From the NCBI GenBank assembly GCA_030665485.1, contig DAOUZV010000040.1:1-9674 (forward strand): a stretch of 9,674 nt of DNA. The letters run 5' to 3'. Position 1 is the stretch's first letter, and each line of letters opens with the position of its first letter. The position numbers were made by a program, and so were the translations under genes. Of the stretch, positions 1-6,684 are shown one piece after another. This stretch comes from Chloroflexota bacterium. GTDB taxonomy: Bacteria; Chloroflexota; Dehalococcoidia; JABGRK01. Under the pieces are notes generated by a model. The model saw only the letters and a list, made by a program, of their open reading frames with translations, had not been told where the DNA came from and made no database searches.

Positions 1-1304
1 CTGTGGGTGAGGGAGGTATCGGCATCGTTCGCTTGAGCGGGTCCGAGGCTCGCTTGATCGCCGAAAAGTTGTTCGACCACAGGCTGTCCGATCATCGCTT
101 AGTCTACGGCTACATCGTGGACCCCGAAGGCGGCGGCGTGGTTGACGAAGTGCTGGTGGCATATATGAAGGCACCCAACACCTATACGCGCGAAGACGTT
201 GTGGAGATAAACAGTCACGGCGGCGCGGTGCCGCTGCAACGCGTACTGGAGCTTGTGCTAAGTTCAGGCGCGCGGTTGGCCAACCCGGGCGAATATACGC
301 TGAGAGCGTTTTTAAACGGGCGCATCGACTTGGCACAAGCGGAGTCGGTATTGGACGTAATTAGGGCCAAAACAGAGGCCAGTTTAAGGCTTGCGGTAAG
401 CGGGCTTAAGGGTCGATTATCCGGCGAGCTTAAACAGGTGCGCTCTGGGCTCATATCGGTTCTAGCCTATCTTACTGCGCGCATAGATTTTCCCGAGGAC
501 GAGGTGGAGGCGCAGGACGTGGAATCACCGCTTCAGCAGTGCCGCAAACAGCTTAGCGATTTGATCGATAGTGCGGATACTGGGATAGCATATCGGCAGG
601 GGGTGCGCACCGCTATCGTGGGGCGGCCAAACGTGGGCAAGTCCAGCCTGCTCAACCTGCTGCTGCGGGAGGATCGCGCCATTGTCACCGAGGTGCCGGG
701 CACCACGCGCGACACGGTGGAGGAAGTGGTAAATATAAAGGGCGTGCCGTTCGTGCTGATCGATACTGCGGGCATTGTCCACAGCAAGGACGCGGTTGAG
801 TCGCTGGGCATTGAGCGCAGCCACAAAGCGATACAAATGGCCGACTTCGTGCTACTGGTTGTAGATCAGAGCGAGGTACTGACAGACTACGACGGCGAGA
901 TAATTGATCTGCTTGCGGGCAAGACGGTGCTTACAGTAGCCAACAAGTCTGACTTACCGCGGAAGGCCGACATGAATGGCATCGGCTGGCCCATAATTGC
1001 CACGTCGGCATTGATTGGTAAGGGGTTGCACGCGCTGGAGGACAGCATGGTCCAGGCTGTGTTGGGCGGCAAGGTTATTTCCTCCGATGCGGCGCTGGTG
1101 ACCAATCCGCGGCACAAGGCGTTGCTGAAAGTAGCGTATGATAGTATCTCTCAGGCGCTTAAATCAGTAAAAGGGGGTATGCCGGAGGACTTCGTTGGTA
1201 TCGACATAACCGTCTCGTTAAATGCACTGGGTGAGATAACGGGTGACACTGTAACCGAGGAGCTGCTGGATACCATTTTCAGTCAGTTCTGCATTGGCAA
1301 GTAG
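1..1304 (+). CDS. mnmE: tRNA uridine-5-carboxymethylaminomethyl GTPase MnmE (TrmE), 5'-truncated
   Basis: MnmE is a cytosolic GTPase. With MnmG it installs the (carboxymethyl)aminomethyl group on wobble uridine 34 of certain tRNAs, using methylene-tetrahydrofolate. The frame is open to the left edge, and the first in-window residues (VGEGGIGIVRLSG) match the family just after its N-terminus. Roughly 15 residues are therefore missing, and the GTG at base 3 is not the true start. Counting from that GTG, the N-terminal folate-binding domain spans about 1-105. A helical domain follows, with an embedded G domain: G1 GRPNVGKS at 207-214, G2 TTRD at 234-237, G3 DTAG at 254-257, G4 NKSD at 314-317 and a G5-like TSAL near 335. 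The protein ends in CIGK, the C-terminal signature whose cysteine is needed for modification. All key residues are present, so it should be functional. It converges on the sir2-end operon across a hairpin-rich gap. Identification is certain; only the 5' end is unknown. Confidence 0.97.
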   Translation, partial: VGEGGIGIVRLSGSEARLIAEKLFDHRLSDHRLVYGYIVDPEGGGVVDEVLVAYMKAPNTYTREDVVEINSHGGAVPLQRVLELVLSSGARLANPGEYTLRAFLNGRIDLAQAESVLDVIRAKTEASLRLAVSGLKGRLSGELKQVRSGLISVLAYLTARIDFPEDEVEAQDVESPLQQCRKQLSDLIDSADTGIAYRQGVRTAIVGRPNVGKSSLLNLLLREDRAIVTEVPGTTRDTVEEVVNIKGVPFVLIDTAGIVHSKDAVESLGIERSHKAIQMADFVLLVVDQSEVLTDYDGEIIDLLAGKTVLTVANKSDLPRKADMNGIGWPIIATSALIGKGLHALEDSMVQAVLGGKVISSDAALVTNPRHKALLKVAYDSISQALKSVKGGMPEDFVGIDITVSLNALGEITGDTVTEELLDTIFSQFCIGK

Positions 1305-1325
1305 TATCTAGATCAACCCCCTGTA

Positions 1326-1342
1326 TCCCCATTCTTGGGGGA
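1326..1342. repeat. short inverted repeat (TCCCC/GGGGA)
   Basis: TCCCC at 1326-1330 pairs with GGGGA at 1338-1342 across a 7-base loop, a few bases after the mnmE stop. It is the first of two G/C hairpins in the 101-base convergent gap. It has no T-run, so alone it is a poor intrinsic terminator. It may help end transcription or protect the mnmE mRNA 3' end. Confidence 0.35.
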
Positions 1343-1350
1343 AGATTAAG

Positions 1351-1368
1351 TTGGGGGGAGACCCCCAA
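1351..1368. terminator. GC-rich hairpin with GAGA tetraloop between convergent genes
   Basis: A perfect 7-base inverted repeat, TTGGGGG (1351-1357) and CCCCCAA (1362-1368), surrounds a GAGA loop. In the mnmE transcript this is a GNRA-type tetraloop, which is unusually stable. The run ACCCCCGG follows, and it could pair with the G-run in an alternative register. Its position between mnmE (+) and sir2 (-) suggests a bidirectional transcript end or a 3'-end stabiliser. Neither strand shows a clean T-run after the stem, so it is not a textbook Rho-independent terminator. It could also be one copy of a dispersed palindromic repeat. Confidence 0.4.
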
Positions 1369-1405
1369 ACCCCCGGAAGGAAGTATACTGCACCTCTTTG
1401 TATCG

Positions 1406-2185
1406 CTAGGCCATCTTTTGTTTGACCAGTTGCATTACCTTTTCCATGACGTCGCCGGCCTTTTCCGAGATGCGCACGTGCGCCACATCGTCCAGCGGGG
1501 TATCGCCCATGTTGATGATGGCCAGCTTGGCACCTGTGTTCAAAGCGATCTCAGGCATGTGCGCGGCGGGATAGACCAGTAGCGTTGAACCGATGACGAT
1601 ACACAGGTCGCACCTAGTAGAGCGTTGTTGTGCCTCTTCGGTTTCCTCCACCGGCATGGCCTGTCCGAATGATATCGTTGCCACTTTCATCAGACCGCCG
1701 CATGCGGGGCAGTTTGGCGATTCTTCTCCGGCCTCCAGCCTCGGTCTCACCTCCTCTATAGGATAGGACTTGTCGCACTCAAGGCACTTCGCCTTGGTTA
1801 CGGTGCCGTGCAGCTCGATAACGTTGTTTGGGTTGTTGCCCGCCCTCTGGTGCAAGCCGTCTATGTTCTGGGTGATGACGCAGTTTAGCTTGCCCATCTT
1901 TTCCAGTTCGGCAATGGCGTGATGGGCGCGGTTAGGCTGGACGTTGCCCTGAAACTCGCCGGAACCGTAGCGAGCCCAGTGGCGCTTTCTCACCTCGGGG
2001 TCGACAAGGAACTTCTGGAAGGTCATGGCTGTTGGGTCCTCCGACTTGGTCCAGATGCCATTGGGGCCGCGGAAATCGCGCAGGCCGGACTCGGTGCTGA
2101 TGCCAGCGCCGGTAAAGACGATGACATTGTTTGAATTTACGATTAAATCGGCAAGTTTTTCTATTTGCTCATCAACGTTGGACAC
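1406..2185 (-). CDS. Sir2-family NAD-dependent protein deacylase (CobB-like)
   Basis: A sirtuin that removes acyl groups from protein lysines, consuming NAD+ and yielding nicotinamide and O-acyl-ADP-ribose in the cytosol. The start is GTG at 2185, because GGGAGGA lies 7 bases upstream; the frame is open up to 2248 but without a ribosome site. The product is 259 residues, normal for bacterial sirtuins. Visible motifs are GAGIS at 26-30, DFRG at 37-40, QNID at 106-109, catalytic His126 in ELHG, zinc cysteines 134, 137, 159 and 162, and GSTLLVYPA near 199-207. All catalytic and zinc residues are present. The Y-x-x-R pair that marks desuccinylase/demalonylase sirtuins (SIRT5, E. coli CobB) is not evident after the DFRG region, so deacetylation is the likelier main activity (inference). 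It is the last gene of the five-gene run, 35 bases after the PHP gene. It is unlike the NADase-type Sir2 domains of abortive-infection systems, which usually lack the zinc module. Confidence 0.95.
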   Translation of the reverse strand: MSNVDEQIEKLADLIVNSNNVIVFTGAGISTESGLRDFRGPNGIWTKSEDPTAMTFQKFLVDPEVRKRHWARYGSGEFQGNVQPNRAHHAIAELEKMGKLNCVITQNIDGLHQRAGNNPNNVIELHGTVTKAKCLECDKSYPIEEVRPRLEAGEESPNCPACGGLMKVATISFGQAMPVEETEEAQQRSTRCDLCIVIGSTLLVYPAAHMPEIALNTGAKLAIINMGDTPLDDVAHVRISEKAGDVMEKVMQLVKQKMA

Positions 2186-2220
2186 AGTAGTTCCTCCCCT
2201 TTTTGGGTGTATGGATACCA

Positions 2221-2742
2221 TTATATTCTGGGGATGGCGCGGGCGCAAAGCTCGCCCAGGGTTATCTCGTTATAGTAACGGCCGATGTCCTCCATGTGGT
2301 GGGCATCGCTGTTCTTGAGCAGCATGAGGTTGTGCTCTTCCGCTGCCTTGAGCGCGATCTTTTGGTTGGCGAAGTGCATGGCGTTCTTGATCTCTATGCC
2401 CTGAACGTTGTTTATGGGCACGGGGCCGGGGTAGTAGGGGTCGCCGGGGTGAGCCAGAAAGCGGAACATTTTATCGTTGGAAAGGTATAATTCGACTTCA
2501 TGGTTCAGTCCCACCTCACGCTCACAGGCGGGAATTATAAGTATGGCATTGTCGAACTTCTGCTCGACGATATTGCGTACGTTGAAGGGGTAGTCGGGGT
2601 CGTAGCCCTCGTGGTCGGCGACGGCGATGCCGTCCAGCCCTTTTTTAAGTACGACCTCGATAAGCCGCTGAACGATGGCTTCCGTAAGCGGCTCGAAGTC
2701 ATTGGCCTCGTTCATATGGACGTGCAGGTCGAGCTTCAGCAT
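2221..2742 (-). CDS. PHP-domain metal-dependent phosphoesterase
   Basis: A 173-residue single-domain PHP (polymerase and histidinol phosphatase) protein. Members hydrolyse phosphoesters with two or three bound metals; substrates include nucleotides, nucleoside 3',5'-bisphosphates and sugar phosphates. Candidate metal ligands in family order are HVH (His7, His9), Asp43-His44 in VADHE, Glu74 in CEREV, His98 in LAHPG, and the SDAHH segment (Asp146 and His148/149). The set looks complete, so catalysis is expected, but the substrate cannot be read from the sequence. The protein is shorter than YciV/RNase AM-type PHP proteins (about 280 residues) and lacks their inserted domain. The ATG at 2742 has a GGGGAG site about 9 bases upstream, inside the end of the nitroreductase gene. 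The gap to that gene is 3 bases, suggesting translational coupling. Confidence 0.88.
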   Translation of the reverse strand: MLKLDLHVHMNEANDFEPLTEAIVQRLIEVVLKKGLDGIAVADHEGYDPDYPFNVRNIVEQKFDNAILIIPACEREVGLNHEVELYLSNDKMFRFLAHPGDPYYPGPVPINNVQGIEIKNAMHFANQKIALKAAEEHNLMLLKNSDAHHMEDIGRYYNEITLGELCARAIPRI

Positions 2743-2745
2743 CGG

Positions 2746-3309
2746 CTATTTCTCCCCGAACTTCTCGTAGTATACAAACTCATCGACGCTTTTCCTGGTA
2801 CGAGGGGCAGGTGTCTCATCGGGGTGTCCCAGCGGCAGAATCTCCACAACCGCATATCCTTCTGGAACGCCGACTATATCGGCGGCCTTTACAGCATCGA
2901 ACAGGCCGATGTGCACCGTGCCCAGGCCGAGAGCGTGTGCCATAAGAGTGAGGTTGTTAAGCGCCAGCGCCACATCGAACATGAACCATTCGTTTTTATC
3001 GGTATAGGGGACACCGTCGAAGCAGCCCGATCTGCCCAGCTCGGCGCAGGCCACGACCACTATGGGTGCCTGCCTGAGCGCGGGAGCAGCGCCGTTTTCC
3101 TTGCCGGGTGCTTTTGATATGGTGGCCTTGGCCAATCTATCACGGGTGTCGTAGTCGTGTACTATGACAAAGCACCAGACCTGGGTGTTGGCCCACGAAG
3201 GCGCCCAGCGCGCGGCCTCCAGCACCTTGCTCAGGTCTTCGTCGCTGACGGGATCGGGTTTGAATTTGCGTATGCTGCGTCTATCCAGTATGGCCTGCAT
3301 TAAGTCCAT
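2746..3309 (-). CDS. nitroreductase-family FMN-dependent oxidoreductase
   Basis: A 187-residue member of the nitroreductase fold: dimeric, FMN-binding, NAD(P)H-dependent oxidoreductases acting on nitroaromatics, quinones or related substrates. Supporting motifs are the N-terminal FMN phosphate loop RRSIRKF (10-16), AARWAPSWANTQ (32-43), the GLGTVHIGLFD segment (127-137) and the C-terminal LPLGHPDETP (158-167) with following basic residues. Length is typical. The ATG at 3309 is preceded by AAAGGAGG at a 7-base spacing. That site lies over the hsdM stop codon, so its translation is probably coupled to hsdM (gap 2 bases). Its substrate is not identifiable; nitroreductase-fold proteins also include dehalogenases and flavin-destructing enzymes. 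G+C rises again from about this gene onward, compared with hsdM and hsdS upstream in the transcript. Confidence 0.92.
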   Translation of the reverse strand: MDLMQAILDRRSIRKFKPDPVSDEDLSKVLEAARWAPSWANTQVWCFVIVHDYDTRDRLAKATISKAPGKENGAAPALRQAPIVVVACAELGRSGCFDGVPYTDKNEWFMFDVALALNNLTLMAHALGLGTVHIGLFDAVKAADIVGVPEGYAVVEILPLGHPDETPAPRTRKSVDEFVYYEKFGEK

Positions 3310-3311
3310 CG

Positions 3312-4751
3312 TTAGCCTCCTTTTAGGTCACGGTATATTTTATCGAACCCGTCAAGCGCCGCTTTTAGGTTGCTCACTATGTCGCGGGCGATGGTTTCGG
3401 GTTCGGCAAGATTTTCTTGATCTATTATGTTTTTATCCTTTATCCAGGTGATATCAAGGTCTACTCTGTTTTGCGCAACAAGTTCGCCGTAACTGAAGGG
3501 CTTGAAACGCTCGGTTTCCTTGCGCTGGCTTCGATTCTCTCGATTATGACACCTGACAAAGTCGTCGAGATCTGAGTATCGTATCGGGTTGTTTTTAGGG
3601 GTGAAGTGCATGTTGGTTCGCAGATCGTATATCCACAGAGTATTGGTTTGCGCATTGTCGCTCTTCGGTTTGTTGTCGAAGAACAGTACGTTGGCATTAA
3701 CCCCCTGCGCGTAGAATACGCCGGTGGGCAGGCGTAGCATGGTGTGCACGTCGCATTCGAAGAGCAGCCTGCGTCGAATTATCTCGCCTGCGCCTGATTC
3801 GAAAAGGACGTTGTCCGGTAACACGATGGCCGCTCTGCCACCTTCTTTTAGGAGAGTTTTGACATGTTGCAGGAAGTTTAGCTGCTTGTTGGACGTTGTT
3901 GCCCAGAAGTCGCTTCGCCTGTAGGTTAACGCGCCTGCTTTGCCGTTGCCGCTGGTGATGGTGACGCTGCTCTTTTTACCGAAGGGCGGGTTGGTAAGCA
4001 CCATATCGTAGTGCCGTTTAGGCTTGGATATGAGACTGTCCTGTGTATTTATGGCACATTTGCCGTGTACTCCGTGCAGATACAGGTTCATGGCGCACAG
4101 GCGGCTGACGTTTTCGACGATATCCGTTCCGCTTAAGCCGCTTGAATTTAAAAACTCTCTCTGCTCACCGGTCAATTGGTATGACTGCAGGACGTAGTCG
4201 TGCGCCGCCAGCAGGAAGCCACCGGTGCCGCACGCCGGATCGCATATGGTCATGTTTGGCGCTGGTTGCATCACCTGCAAAATGGCCTTTATCAGCGGGC
4301 GCGGTGTGAAGTACTGCCCGGCGCCACTTTTGACATCCTCGGCGTTTTTCTGCAGCAGGCCCTCGTATATTTCGCCTTTGACATCGAGGTCGAGACCGGT
4401 CCAGCTTTCGCCGTCTATCAACTCTATTATCCGTTCCAGTTTTGCCGGATCCTTGATCCTGTTTTGCGCGTTTTTAAAGATATAGCCCAGCGTTCCGGTT
4501 TTTACACCAAGCGACTTCAAAATGTGCCCATAGTGCTGTTCAAGATTTACGCCGCTTTTTGAGATCAGGCTGTGCCAGTTGAGTTGGCTGGGTATAGGCG
4601 ATTTGCGCGGATGCGAGTTGTCATTGGCCATTTTTAGGAAGAGGAGGTAGGTTAGCTGCTCAACGTAGTCGCTGTAGCTTACACCGTCGTCGCGCAGGAT
4701 GTTGCAGTAGGTCCACAGCTTGTTGACTATTGTTTTGGCATTGTTTGGCAC
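3312..4751 (-). CDS. hsdM: Type I restriction-modification DNA methyltransferase subunit M (N6-adenine)
   Basis: Catalytic subunit of a Type I DNA methyltransferase. With HsdS it transfers methyl from S-adenosylmethionine to the N6 of adenine in a split recognition sequence. The 479-residue product has an N-terminal HsdM helical domain (LTYLLFLKMANDN near 33-45), then QYFTPRP (146-152), SAM motif I DPACGTGGF (171-179), a GTDIVENVSRLCAMNL segment near 208-223, and catalytic motif IV NPPF (254-257). All catalytic elements are intact. The start is GTG at 4751 with AAAGGT about 6 bases upstream, 11 bases after the hsdS stop. The gene order is S before M, while M before S is more usual. No hsdR is present in the window, so this may be an orphan methylase or be paired with a distant hsdR. 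A hand-counted line inside the gene (4441-4500) is 47% G+C, against about 70% in the PHP gene. Confidence 0.96.
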   Translation of the reverse strand: MPNNAKTIVNKLWTYCNILRDDGVSYSDYVEQLTYLLFLKMANDNSHPRKSPIPSQLNWHSLISKSGVNLEQHYGHILKSLGVKTGTLGYIFKNAQNRIKDPAKLERIIELIDGESWTGLDLDVKGEIYEGLLQKNAEDVKSGAGQYFTPRPLIKAILQVMQPAPNMTICDPACGTGGFLLAAHDYVLQSYQLTGEQREFLNSSGLSGTDIVENVSRLCAMNLYLHGVHGKCAINTQDSLISKPKRHYDMVLTNPPFGKKSSVTITSGNGKAGALTYRRSDFWATTSNKQLNFLQHVKTLLKEGGRAAIVLPDNVLFESGAGEIIRRRLLFECDVHTMLRLPTGVFYAQGVNANVLFFDNKPKSDNAQTNTLWIYDLRTNMHFTPKNNPIRYSDLDDFVRCHNRENRSQRKETERFKPFSYGELVAQNRVDLDITWIKDKNIIDQENLAEPETIARDIVSNLKAALDGFDKIYRDLKGG

Positions 4752-4762
4752 TATTTTACCTT

Positions 4763-6007
4763 TTAATTGTCTATTAGCTTTCCGGCAAACGCTTTTTTAA
4801 ATATGCTCTGCCGTAGCTGGCCTGCCTGCCTTATGTTAGCACTTATCGTTTTTTCAAGGCTGCCGGCCGAGGCCAAGCAGCCTTCGATTTCTGCTACTAT
4901 TCGCAGTTGCTCCGATACGGGTGGTAGCGGTATTGAGATGTTTGCGACATCGCCTTTTCTTACCGATGGTACCGTGGTTGCCCTGCCCATCTTTTCGAGC
5001 CGCATGCTCAGTAGCAGATAGTACAGGTATATATTATCCAACTTACCGCTTGAGCTTATCATTCCAATCATATTATTATCGATGAGCGACGGTTGTTTAA
5101 GAATGGCGCGACGGTTCAGCTTGATGGCCTCGCCGGTTTTGGCAAATACTATGGAGCCTGTTTTTAGCGGATTGAGCCTGCGACTTGTATAGTCGGCGGC
5201 AGATATATAATGCGTGGTATTACTGAGAAATAGATTGCCGCATCCATCGGTCTGGGCCAGGTTTGCCACTTTGAAAAAGGGGACGCCCTCGACATCTGTT
5301 TTTGTGTATTGGGTAGGGAAACTGTAGCCGTTTCTGATTGTAGCTACCTCGCCCAGTTTGACACTTAAGCTGTTTTGCCCATCGTAGAGCGCTTTTTGCA
5401 GAACCGCGTTGTGATAGTCATCCAGGTTGGCTTTTGCTGCCGTAAGTTTTTGTGTTGATATTTCAAGTTTGGCGAGCAGAGGTTGTATTTTTAACACGAT
5501 GCGTTTAGCTACGTCAGCCGGTGGCAGCGGTATGAGGCAGGACTTTATCTGCGCCGCGCTGATATTTTTAACCGCCTCGCCTTTTGCCAGTGCCAGAAGC
5601 TCGTTTTCTATGTATCGCAGGTAGCATATGATGTATTCCCTGAACTGAGGTGCAAGGAATTTGACCATGCCGGTGCGCTGGTTTTGCAGCGCAGATATGT
5701 CCAAATCGTAAACACACAATTTGCCGATGGAACCGGACATGCCTATGAGCACGTCCCCTTTACTGATTCTGTGACCGGCGTATTTTTGGAGATATGTCTG
5801 CGGCAGAAATATCGGCTTGTCTGTGGCGATGCCGTTTGTGGTGAGGTTGGATTGCCTGATTAGGGGTGCGCCACTTGCTTTAAAATGCTTACTTTTAAAT
5901 GCATAGCCGTTTCTGATATCGATTAAATCACCGAGCGATTTCAGTTGCCAGTCTTGCGGTAACGAAGCGTGTTTTATGTGTTTCATAGACAGTTCTGTCA
6001 CTCTCAT
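4763..6007 (-). CDS. hsdS: Type I restriction-modification specificity subunit S
   Basis: HsdS determines the DNA target of the Type I complex and brings HsdM to it. With the ATG at 6007 the product is 414 residues with the classic two-half layout. TRD1 is about 15-158 (LIDIRNGYAFKS at 28-39). The first conserved helical spacer starts at IPLPP (159-163) and runs to about 203. TRD2 is about 205-348 (VATIRNGYSF at 221-230). The second helical region starts at IPLPP (349-353) and ends in FKKAFAGKLI. The repeated IRNGY and IPLPP elements show the internal duplication. The frame is open to a TTG at 6097, but a strong promoter at 6041-6070 lies inside that extension. The start is therefore 6007, or the ATG at 5986 (MKHIKHASLPQDW); neither has a strong ribosome site. 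Sampled lines are 37-45% G+C, among the lowest in the window, consistent with transfer. Both halves are intact; no inverted repeats or second hsdS suitable for specificity switching were seen. Confidence 0.94.
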   Translation of the reverse strand: MRVTELSMKHIKHASLPQDWQLKSLGDLIDIRNGYAFKSKHFKASGAPLIRQSNLTTNGIATDKPIFLPQTYLQKYAGHRISKGDVLIGMSGSIGKLCVYDLDISALQNQRTGMVKFLAPQFREYIICYLRYIENELLALAKGEAVKNISAAQIKSCLIPLPPADVAKRIVLKIQPLLAKLEISTQKLTAAKANLDDYHNAVLQKALYDGQNSLSVKLGEVATIRNGYSFPTQYTKTDVEGVPFFKVANLAQTDGCGNLFLSNTTHYISAADYTSRRLNPLKTGSIVFAKTGEAIKLNRRAILKQPSLIDNNMIGMISSSGKLDNIYLYYLLLSMRLEKMGRATTVPSVRKGDVANISIPLPPVSEQLRIVAEIEGCLASAGSLEKTISANIRQAGQLRQSIFKKAFAGKLIDN

Positions 6008-6040
6008 CTTTAGGGAGCTGAAGTGCGTTTGATTGGCGCT

Positions 6041-6070
6041 ATTATAGACCGACGTATGAACTTTTGTAAA
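6041..6070 (-). promoter_or_regulatory. predicted sigma-70 promoter of the hsdS-hsdM-nitroreductase-PHP-sir2 run
   Basis: Read on the minus strand, TTTACA (6070-6065) is followed after 18 bases by a perfect TATAAT (6046-6041). The start point would be near 6034, giving a leader of about 27 bases to the ATG at 6007. It separates hsdS from the upstream same-strand DUF6941 gene. No other comparable promoter was noticed between the five downstream genes. Confidence 0.7.
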
Positions 6071-6122
6071 GAAAAAGTAGGATGAATTTGTATCCAATTT
6101 GAACTATGAGTGTATTCTTATC

Positions 6123-6539
6123 TTAAGCGGCTTGGCCGTTTGGCTTTTGCGGGGGAGGCATTACCTTAAACGGGATATTGACCATCTCGATGCCCTCGAT
6201 TACGGCGCGTACCGAGTAGGTATCGTACAGGGGGAACTGCACGCCGTTGAATTCCATGACCACACGACCGATGCTTTCGGTTCCGGAGGGGGCTTTGGGG
6301 AGGTTGAACTTACCCTCAATCGGGGGAATGACGTCCTTGCCGTCGGCGTCGATCAGGTAGACCTTTATGTCTTTGACTCCTGCTTCAACGGTGCTGGTTT
6401 TGAGCTGTACCACTAGGCAGAAATGGGGGTGCCTGACCGGCAGCTGTTTGCCCACGATACTCTCGAATCCTATTCCCAGCGCGCTGAGTTTGCCAGCAGC
6501 CGTAGCGAAATCACACAAAAAAGCGAAGTCTACTTTCAC
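6123..6539 (-). CDS. DUF6941-like small protein (leftward member of a divergent pair)
   Basis: A 138-residue soluble protein of unknown function. The N-terminus (MKVDFAFLCDFA, then GKLSALGIGFESI), a PHFCLVVQL strand, an EAG-KDIKVYLIDADGK segment and a late VEFNG-V-FP-YD-Y pattern resemble the DUF6941 family as I remember it; this is not a database match. Alternating hydrophobic strands suggest a small beta-sandwich. There is no signal peptide or membrane segment. The tail PPPQKPNGQAA looks disordered. The start is GTG at 6539, with GGGAG 7 bases upstream and a promoter-like TATAAT about 30 bases ahead. It reads away from 6685-7083, which shares its domain plan. Its stop is 53 bases before the hsdS promoter, with no clear terminator between, so read-through into hsdS is possible. 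Confidence 0.8.
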   Translation of the reverse strand: MKVDFAFLCDFATAAGKLSALGIGFESIVGKQLPVRHPHFCLVVQLKTSTVEAGVKDIKVYLIDADGKDVIPPIEGKFNLPKAPSGTESIGRVVMEFNGVQFPLYDTYSVRAVIEGIEMVNIPFKVMPPPQKPNGQAA

Positions 6540-6569
6540 ATCTCATCTCCCGTCCGTTGCGGTTTTGCC

Positions 6570-6598
6570 ATTATACACACAAGGGCGGCTAAATAGAA
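6570..6598 (-). promoter_or_regulatory. predicted promoter for the leftward DUF6941-like gene
   Basis: On the minus strand a perfect TATAAT (6575-6570) lies 31 bases before the GTG start at 6539. The best -35 at 17-18 bases is TTTCTA-like (only about 3 of 6), so it would be weak or activator-dependent. It lies back to back with the rightward promoter at 6626-6655. Confidence 0.5.
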
Positions 6599-6614
6599 AG
6601 ACCTTGTTTGTTGC

Positions 6615-6626
6615 ACAAAGCTTTGT
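6615..6626. promoter_or_regulatory. 12-base perfect palindrome, candidate operator
   Basis: ACAAAGCTTTGT is its own reverse complement. It lies between the two divergent promoters, touches the first base of the rightward -35 (TTGACA at 6626-6631), and is about 17 bases from the leftward -35 region. The heptamer TTTGTTG also occurs twice here (6607-6613 and 6623-6629), 16 bases apart in the same direction. Both arrangements suit a dimeric regulator controlling both genes. No regulator gene is identifiable in the window. Confidence 0.4.
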
Positions 6627-6655
6627 TGACACATCCTTGCGCTGCCCGCTATATT
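6626..6655 (+). promoter_or_regulatory. predicted sigma-70 promoter for the rightward DUF6941-like gene and methyltransferase
   Basis: A perfect -35 TTGACA (6626-6631), an 18-base spacer and TATATT (6650-6655) predict a start point near 6662, about 23 bases before the GTG at 6685. This also fixes the gene start, since the open frame extends far upstream over the opposite gene. Confidence 0.65.
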
Positions 6656-6684
6656 TGTGGGGAATATCTGTATGGAGCGTGCGT

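Noticed and set aside
2186..2248. N-terminal extension of the sirtuin to 2248
   Set aside because: It would overlap the end of the PHP gene and ignore GGGAGGA placed 7 bases before the GTG at 2185.
2500..3117. 205-codon plus-strand open frame over the PHP and nitroreductase genes
   Set aside because: It lies antisense to two genes with complete family motifs and ribosome sites, and its own sequence shows no recognisable domain; high G+C keeps the frame open.
6008..6097. N-terminal extension of HsdS to the TTG at 6097
   Set aside because: The promoter at 6041-6070 lies inside it, and the extension has no HsdS-like sequence or ribosome site.
6047..6122. Possible intrinsic terminator after the leftward DUF6941-like gene (GGAT/ATCC stem followed by T-rich sequence)
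   Set aside because: The stem is only 4 pairs with an 8-base loop and the T-run is interrupted; not supportable.
6367..6684. Upstream extension of the rightward DUF6941-like gene
   Set aside because: It overlaps the opposite gene and lies before the promoter at 6626-6655; GGAG plus GTG at 6685 gives a better start and matches the paralog's length.
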